From positions 1 to 46,739 of the forward strand of contig JADJOU010000024.1 of the NCBI GenBank assembly GCA_016713645.1: 46,739 nucleotides of DNA, read 5' to 3'. The DNA is from Bacteroidota bacterium (lineage in GTDB: Bacteria; Bacteroidota; Bacteroidia; Chitinophagales; JADJOU01). How positions within the stretch are numbered: the stretch's first letter is position 1; every line of letters starts with the position of its first letter. Made by a program: the position numbers and the translations under genes. The notes under the pieces were generated by a model. That model was not told the origin of the DNA. It was given only the letters and a program-made list of their open reading frames with translations, and did not search any database. Shown here in pieces: positions 41,312-46,739 of this stretch.

Positions 41312-41891
41312 ATGAATCGAAATGAAAACTCAACAAGACCTCGCGAGGGGCAGCAAAGCAAGCAAATGCATTATTCACCAAATCTCATGGGCACGATCAA
41401 TAATGCGATTATAGAGAAGAAAATCCTCAATATCGAATATGATTCTCGTGAGAAGGGCATTACACAGAGATATCGAACCTATGGCAATTGTTTACAACAA
41501 AGGCAAGCGCAATTTAGTGGGTTGGTGTAATTTGAGAAATGATTGGAGATCTTTTCGCTTGGACAGACTCAACTGCATCAAATTGAATCTATCAGCTTCT
41601 TTTAATCCGAGACCAGATTTCAAGATTGAAGATTTTGAAGACAATGAAGCACCACAAGAGCACGATATGTTAGAAGACAGAGAGGATAGAGATTATGGAA
41701 GAGACCACCAAAGAGAAAATAGAGACCACAGAGGTGGCGGGAATAGAGGTTCTGCGAGCAATAATTACAGCAGAGATGAGCGCATCACCCACAATACTTA
41801 TGGCAAAACGATGAGTGAGAATAAATTGAATTTCTCGGGTTCTGATTCAGTTAAAAAGTATTCAGAAGATGAAGGGGATTTGAGTTTATAA
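41312..41891 (+). CDS. WYL-domain protein with disordered tail (frameshifted)
   Basis: A protein of about 193 residues. The N-terminal part reads MHYSPNLMGTINNAIIEKKI, LNIEYDSREKGITQR, and after a slip near 41475 DIEPMAIVYNKGKRNLVGWC and NLRNDWRSFRLDRLNCIKLN. This is the WYL fold (IEY ... R-IEPLA-VY--G---L-GWC ... R-FRLDRI), a ligand-sensing Sm-like domain of transcriptional regulators. No helix-turn-helix is attached. The C-terminal 80 residues are charged and low-complexity (EDREDRDYGRDHQRENRDHR, GGGNRGSASNN), suggesting intrinsic disorder. A terminator follows. DNA-independent WYL proteins may act as nucleic-acid sensors, but no target is evident. Confidence 0.75.
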
Positions 41892-41913
41892 TTTTATCCA
41901 ATCGATATTTAAG

Positions 41914-41945
41914 AGGACAAGCGAGGGCTTGTCCTTTTTTTTTAT
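41914..41945 (+). terminator. Rho-independent terminator
   Basis: AGGACAAGC-GAGG-GCTTGTCCT (41914-41935) followed by a run of T. It lies 23 bp after the WYL gene. Confidence 0.9.
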
Positions 41946-42781
41946 AGGTGTTGGTTCCTATATTAATAATTTAATTTTCAAAAATGTTATCTGGAACTAA
42001 ATAGTAGACTATCTATAGAACATCTTTTCAATAAACCTATACCTGAAAGCGGAGCAGATCTTGAATTATTTTCGTGTCGCCTCTTTAGGGGCTCAGATTG
42101 CGGGTCAAGCCCGCAAAGACGCAAAGCGGGCTATCGCTGACGCATGAAAACATGCGTCAGCGATAGTGGTGTGCGAAATGGACATTCTAAAAAAATAATT
42201 AGATTATCAAAAGCGACAGTGCCAATCATAGCTAACTAAGTAACTTTAATAAACGCCCGATGTGCGCAATGGTGGGCCATTTTAGAAAAATGACTAAAGA
42301 TCAAAGGGAGGATTTGTGCGTAAGGAGGCATTTAGCGATTTAGTATTTGCATTGACAGACCAAAGAATAGAAAAATATCGATAGCAGCAAATACCTTTAA
42401 TCGCGCGGGCAAAAATCCGGACTGTAGATCTTTGTCATTTTTATAACGGCCCTTGACCTCTGCTATGCTTATGCTTGCGCATCCCACGCTTGCCTACTTT
42501 TTGTGTTAAGACATCACGCAGTAATGAACACAAAAATATTAAATAAGAGAAAGTGAATAAAAAGTAGGTCGCCGAAGGCAAAAAGACATTTAAATAATTC
42601 AAAGAATATCTCAAGAAAACCGCAATTTCATTTAAATAGACTTTAAATTGGATGGTTTGTCATATAAGCATTATCTTTAAATACAAGCCAATAATGGATT
42701 GGGCGCTTAACGATGCGTTGTTGAAATTATATCAAAGAAATCATTCTAAAACAAGTATATTAGTATCTTAATTTCAATATT
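41946..42781. other. Intergenic region with strong palindromes
   Basis: About 830 bp with no supported gene. GCGGG-TCAAG-CCCGC at 42100-42114 is followed by another GCGGG at 42126-42130, which could pair with the same CCCGC. Directly after it is a perfect 16-bp hairpin, CTATCGCTGACGCATG (42131-42146) with an AAAA loop and its complement to 42166. CCTACTTTTT near 42496 and AAAAAGTAGG near 42560 form a looser inverted pair. A broken small frame (FRKMTKDQREDL, then KEAFSDLVFALTDQRIEKYR, 42259-42384) may be a decayed gene. Confidence 0.55.
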
Positions 42782-44006
42782 ATGGGTGAGGAAGCAATGA
42801 AGCGATTTGAAGGAATTGTCACAAGACTCGGACTTTCTCCTTTAGAAGCCCCTTCAATCATATCCAGCAAAGAGGGAAGTTTGCATATCGGCATTCCCCG
42901 CGAGCGCGCATTTCAAGAGCACCGCACGCCCTTGGTTCCAGAGGCAGTTCAAGTGTTGGTCAACAACGGTCATCGGGTTGTCATCGAAACCGGTGCGGGC
43001 AATTTATCACATTTTACAGATAGAGAATATTCGAGGCAGGGGCAGAAATTGTCTATGATATCAAGGAGATTTTTCAAGCAGATATCATCGTCAAAATCAC
43101 GCCTCCGACGGTTGAAGAGGTCGATATGATGAAGATGAATCAGACCTTGATTTCTCCTCTTCACTTGCCTACTTTGCGCAGCAAAGTCATCAAAAAGATG
43201 ATTGCCAAAAAAGTCACGGCATTGGCATTTGAATTCATGCAAGACGATTGGGGTGTATTCCCCTTTGTGCGGGCGATGAGCGAGATTGTAGGTTATTCGT
43301 CCCTGTTGATCGCAGCAGATTTATTGAGCAATAGCGGCGGCGGAAAAGGCATATTGCTCGGAGGAATTCCCGGCGTGCCACCAGCAAAAGTCGTCATCAT
43401 CGGCGCAGGTGTCATCGGAGAAAATGCTGCCAGAGTAGCGCTCGGACTTGGTGCATCTGTAAAAATATTTGACAACGCCATCTATAAATTAAAGCGACAC
43501 AAAATAATTTAGGCATCAAAGTCTATACGTCTGTCTTCTCCCCTAGCGTAATGGCAGATCAGTTATCTACTGCCGATGTGGTCATTGGCGCCTTGCACAG
43601 CAAGCATGGTCGCACGCCCATCGTCATCACCGAGAGCATGGTCAAGCGCATGAAAGCGGGCACAGTCATCATCGATGTGAGCATCGATCAAGGCGGCTGT
43701 TTTGAGACTTCTGAAATTACCAACCATGACAATCCCACCTTTGTCAAACACGATGTGATTCACTATTGCGTTCCGAATATCGGTTCGAAATATTCGCGCA
43801 CGGCATCACAAGCTTGCAGCAATATCCTCACGCCGGTATTGATGAATTGCTTTGATATGGGCGGCATGAAAAATTTGATTCATCAAAACGCAGGATTGCG
43901 CCATGGCACATACTTGTATAATGGCTACCTCACCAATGAACACATGAGCAAGACCTTTGAGATTAAGTATACGGATTTGGATATGTTGTTTGTCACTGAA
44001 TTCTAG
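42782..44006 (+). CDS. ald: Alanine dehydrogenase (two frameshifts)
   Basis: About 408 residues, the usual family length. N-terminal domain: IGIPRERAFQEHRTPLVPEA, VVIETGAGNLSHFTD, then across a slip near 43035 EAGAEIVYDIKEIFQADIIV and KITPPTVEEVDMMKMNQTLI. NAD-binding Rossmann motif: PPAKVVIIGAGVIGENAARV. C-terminal part after a second slip near 43495: NLGIKVYTSVFSPSVMADQL, ADVVIGALHSKHGRTPIVIT, GTVIIDVSIDQGGCFETSEI and IHYCVPNIGSKYSRTASQAC. It catalyses reversible NAD-dependent deamination of alanine to pyruvate and ammonia. It stands alone, followed by dispersed repeats. Confidence 0.92.
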
Positions 44007-44198
44007 AGGTGGAGTTTGGTGTTTGGAGTCTAGGGTTTGGGTGTTGGTTGTAAGATGTGAGTTGTAAGATGTGAGTTGAAAGTGAAAAGTTAAATCTGTA
44101 GCGACGGATTGCAATCCGTCAGAACTGAAAAGTGAAAAGTTAAATCTGTAGCGACGGATTGCAATCCGTCAGAACTGAAAAGTGATAAGTGAAAAGTT
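44007..44198. repeat. Repeat cluster: TTTGG-type repeat and 50-bp tandem duplication
   Basis: GGTGTTTGGAGTCTAGGG-type sequence (44020-44048; the other strand gives the CCAGAC repeat) is followed by two 50-bp units (44081-44130 and 44131-44180). Each unit contains the palindrome GACGGATTGCAATCCGTC. A partial third copy follows. Confidence 0.85.
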
Positions 44199-44205
44199 CA
44201 ACTGA

Positions 44206-46124
44206 TTATTTTTTATCTACAAAATACATTTCGATATCGCCTTTGTTCTTAGCACTGATTTTACCGCGATACACACAGTTGAAGGTATTTTTCACGTGCT
44301 CGAAGGTTGTTGCGCTGATATTCACTTTACCAGGTTCACCCGATGATTCCATTCTCGATGCGATATTCACGGTATCACCCCAAATGTCATAAGCGAATTT
44401 TTTAACTCCTACGATTCCCGCCACGACTGTACCGGTATGGATACCGATGCGCATCTCAAATGTTTCCTTTCCACGAAGTATTCGCTCCCGCGAATAATTC
44501 GTCAAGAATTCTTGCATTTCAAGTGCAGCATTGACTACATCTGTAGCATGGGTCAAATTCTTAACGGGCAATCCCCCAACGCACATATAACTATCTCCTA
44601 TCGTTTTTATTTTTTCGATATTGTATTTGGTGATGATATTGTCAAAAGCCTTAAAACAAGTATGGATCTCCTCGACCAATTCAGTCGGGCTGAGCTTTTC
44701 AGACACTTTGGTGAAATCCTTAAAGTCTGTAAACATGACGGTTACTTCGTCAAACTGTTTCGCTGCAGCAACTCCTTTCGCTTTCAATTCTTCTGCGACT
44801 TCTTCTGGTAATATATTGAGCAATAATTCATCACTGAGTTTTTCCCTTTACTAATTTTATTCCGCTGTTGAAAGAAAACAAAGGCAAATAAGAGCATGAT
44901 AATAAAACTGCCAATAAAAACATTTTTAATCAATCGCTGCTTCTGAATTTCCTTCTGAGATAGTGCTGACTGATTCGCTTGTTCAGCTTTCGCTATTGCT
45001 TCCTTTTTATCAAAATCATATTGCATTCGCTGTTCAACAATCCGCTGTGTATTTTTATCGTTTGAAAAGCTATCCATAAAGTGAACAGAACGACGATAAT
45101 GATCTAAGGCTAATTTATAATTTCCCGCTTTCAACTCAATTTGATATAAGTTACTATATATCTTAGATAAATTTTCGATATTCCCTATTTTATTCGCCAT
45201 CTCCAATGCACGATCTGAATATTTTTTGGCTTTATCAAAATTTCCTATTTCTATAAAACATGATGAAATATTCGTTAATTGAATGCTTTCATTCAGCGGT
45301 TGATCTAATCGCTTATGTATCTCCAAAGCCATTTCATAATATGGTATTGCTTGTCTTTCATCATGCATATCTGAATATACAAAGGCAAGATTTCCATAAA
45401 CTTGCTAAACCCGTTCATAACCAATTTCTTTATATAATGAATTGCTTGAAAGTTGTAATCTTAGGCCTCTTCGTATTTGCTTTGCTTTGAAAAATCCTGC
45501 AATAGATTTGATATGCCCCAGCAATTAAAAAATCATTGCCGACTTCTTGGACATTTTTAAAATTTCCAAACATACTTTTCTTTGCATTTTTATATTTTTT
45601 TTGATTGATATAGGTATAGACAACCATTTGCTTCATATTAACATATTCACCTTGTCTCCCACTTCTTCCAAAATCTTCAACGCCTTGAATACATAGTCTA
45701 AAGACTGGGGTTCATTGCCCATATTTCTATATAGAATAGCCAAATTGCCGTATGAACGGCCGATATCCATTTTTAAACCTGCCTTTAATCGCACTTCAAG
45801 TGAATTTTGATAGGCCGCTGACGCCTCCTGTAATTCACCTTTATCATCATGGTTAACCCCAATACTATTCCAAGCATCGCCAATTCCTTTAGCATACTTC
45901 AAGCGTTTGGACAGTTCCATGCATTGATTGGCATATTCAATCGACTTTATGCCATCCACGCCCCAATATGCCTTAGAAATGGCGTAGAGCAAATTTGCAC
46001 GATTCGTATCGGGTCGAACTGATTTTAAGGCTCCGACCAATGAATCAATTCGCCTTGGATCTTGTGCGTGCGATTGAAACGAAAAAAATATGAGCAAAAA
46101 AAGAGTGACAGCTGATGATTTCAT
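44206..46124 (-). CDS. TPR-sensor adenylate cyclase (class III), membrane-anchored (several frameshifts)
   Basis: A protein of about 640 residues. Signal peptide (SAVTLFLLIFFSFQSHAQ), then tetratricopeptide repeats in the periplasm (GDAWNSIGVNHDDKGELQEA, RSYGNLAILYRNMGNEPQSL, SSCFIEIGNFDKAKKYSDRA). A coiled linker (KKEAIAKAEQANQSALSQKE) precedes one TM helix (NVFIGSFIIMLLFAFVFF) and then a class III cyclase: EVTVMFTDFKDFTKVSEKLS (first metal Asp), IKTIGDSYMCVGGLP (second Asp, purine-selecting Lys) and FAYDIWGDTVNIASRMESSG (adenine-selecting Asp, catalytic Asn and Arg). These residues favour ATP. Breaks lie near 44830, 45405, 45480 and 45635. A periplasmic TPR input coupled to cyclase output is a typical Bacteroidota layout; the signal is unknown. 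Confidence 0.85.
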
Positions 46125-46455
46125 AATTGATCTTTGAATTAAATTGCTTATGCATTCAAATATAAAATATATTTTTATAAAAAAGAGAAGCGTATTAAAT
46201 TCAATTGCAAATTGGATCAGTGTCCCATCAGGAAGAGGGTATCTGGTGTTTGGGGGCTGGGGTCTGGGGTCTGGGGTTTGAAGGTGTAAAGGTTGTGTGG
46301 AACATTTGCGAATTATAAATCAAAAATAAAATCGTCAATTCCACCGAATAATTCTTCCACTGCACTTTGTACCGTGTCCCAACTTAAGTTGCGAATTAAT
46401 CGCCTAAACGGTGCAATAAAGTTTTAGTATGTATCGACTGCTTCACTGCTTTTTG
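46125..46455. other. Intergenic region with GGGGTCTGGGGTTTG repeat
   Basis: About 330 bp without a supported gene. GGTGTTTGGGGGCTGGGG and GGGGTCTGGGGTTTG occupy 46240-46281, the fourth copy of the CCAGAC-type repeat read on this strand. Confidence 0.6.
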
Positions 46456-46739
46456 TCAAAGCATGAAGGCAATGATGGCATAGGATATTGTATTTCCCAA
46501 TCCGTGGGCAATCCAGCCAGGAATAATGCTTCCATTGGCATATTTTTCTTTTATATAACCAATAATCCAACCCATTAATGTTGAAAAAACGGTAATTACA
46601 ATCAATGGAATAAAAGAGGCACTAGTCAATAACCAGAAAAGCAATAAATGAAGTAAACCAAATATTGCCGCTTGCAGAAGGTTGCCTATTTTAAAACCAA
46701 ACATATTTACCAATCAAGCTACCTAAAAACCACGAAAAA
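46456..46739 (-). CDS. CPBP-family intramembrane protease-like protein, 5' end off the window
   Basis: The C-terminal part of a polytopic protein: FGFKIGNLLQAAIFGLLHLL, FIPLIVITVFSTLMGWIIGY and NGSIIPGWIAHGLGNTISYA. FGLLH and the late PGWIAHGLGN motif supply the two conserved His-containing helices of the CPBP (CAAX protease/bacteriocin-processing) family. The EExxR helix would lie just beyond the window. A slip near 46715 moves the upstream sequence (FSWFLGSLIGKY) to another frame, so the apparent start MVNMFGF is probably not real. Such proteins act in membrane proteolysis, peptide self-immunity or maturation. Confidence 0.7.

Overview
The window looks like a chromosomal segment of a Bacteroidota bacterium, probably from the Saprospiria/Chitinophagia side of the phylum. 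This placement is an inference. It rests on three secreted proteins with Por (type IX) secretion-type C-terminal domains, a TonB-dependent receptor with a carboxypeptidase-like N-terminal domain, a Bacteroidota-style -7 box (TAnnTTTG), and intergenic regions full of short palindromic dispersed repeats.

Almost every long gene is interrupted by single-base indels, mostly at A or T runs, and the correct protein continues in another frame. This affects housekeeping genes (valS, ald, a histidine kinase) as much as accessory ones. The simplest reading is an error-prone long-read assembly rather than mass pseudogenisation. I therefore annotate whole genes across the breaks and state where the breaks are.

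Layout: (1) 1-8860 is an envelope and secretion region: TPR lipoprotein, TonB-dependent receptor, two T9SS-exported proteins and a large T9SS-exported beta-propeller, with two clear terminators. (2) 8962-11140 is an approximately 268-bp tandem array carrying paired inverted arms, followed by small hairpins. (3) 11199-15777 holds a TPR-like protein, a small hypothetical protein, an orphan terminator (possible sRNA or leader), and a run of SLATT-type two-TM protein, Bor-like lipoprotein and FAD-linked oxidase.

(4) 16035-19328 looks like two integron-like cassettes. The first carries a PD-(D/E)XK nuclease, a TIR protein and a two-TM-plus-macro-domain protein, which matches the gene pair of type II Thoeris. 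A 132-bp attC-like site separates it from the second, which carries a MACPF/perforin protein with a phage tail-collar C-terminus. (5) 19614-30466 is a type I restriction-modification locus (hsdM, hsdS, hsdR) with four accessory genes lodged between hsdS and hsdR: a small nuclease-like protein, a NACHT NTPase, a RelA/SpoT-type nucleotidyltransferase next to it, and a PD-(D/E)XK protein. (6) 30492-32141 holds a membrane protein and a subclass B1-like metallo-beta-lactamase.

(7) 32143-33821 is a repeat-rich gap that includes a degenerate 21-bp phased array and a 51-bp tandem repeat. (8) 33822-46739 is ordinary chromosome: sensor histidine kinase with mazG, valS, a WYL-domain protein, alanine dehydrogenase, a TPR/adenylate cyclase receptor and a CPBP-family membrane protein running off the end.

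The strongest biological interest is the 16-30 kb defence island: TIR/macro signalling, a perforin-like effector, type I R-M, and a NACHT plus RelA/SpoT pair.
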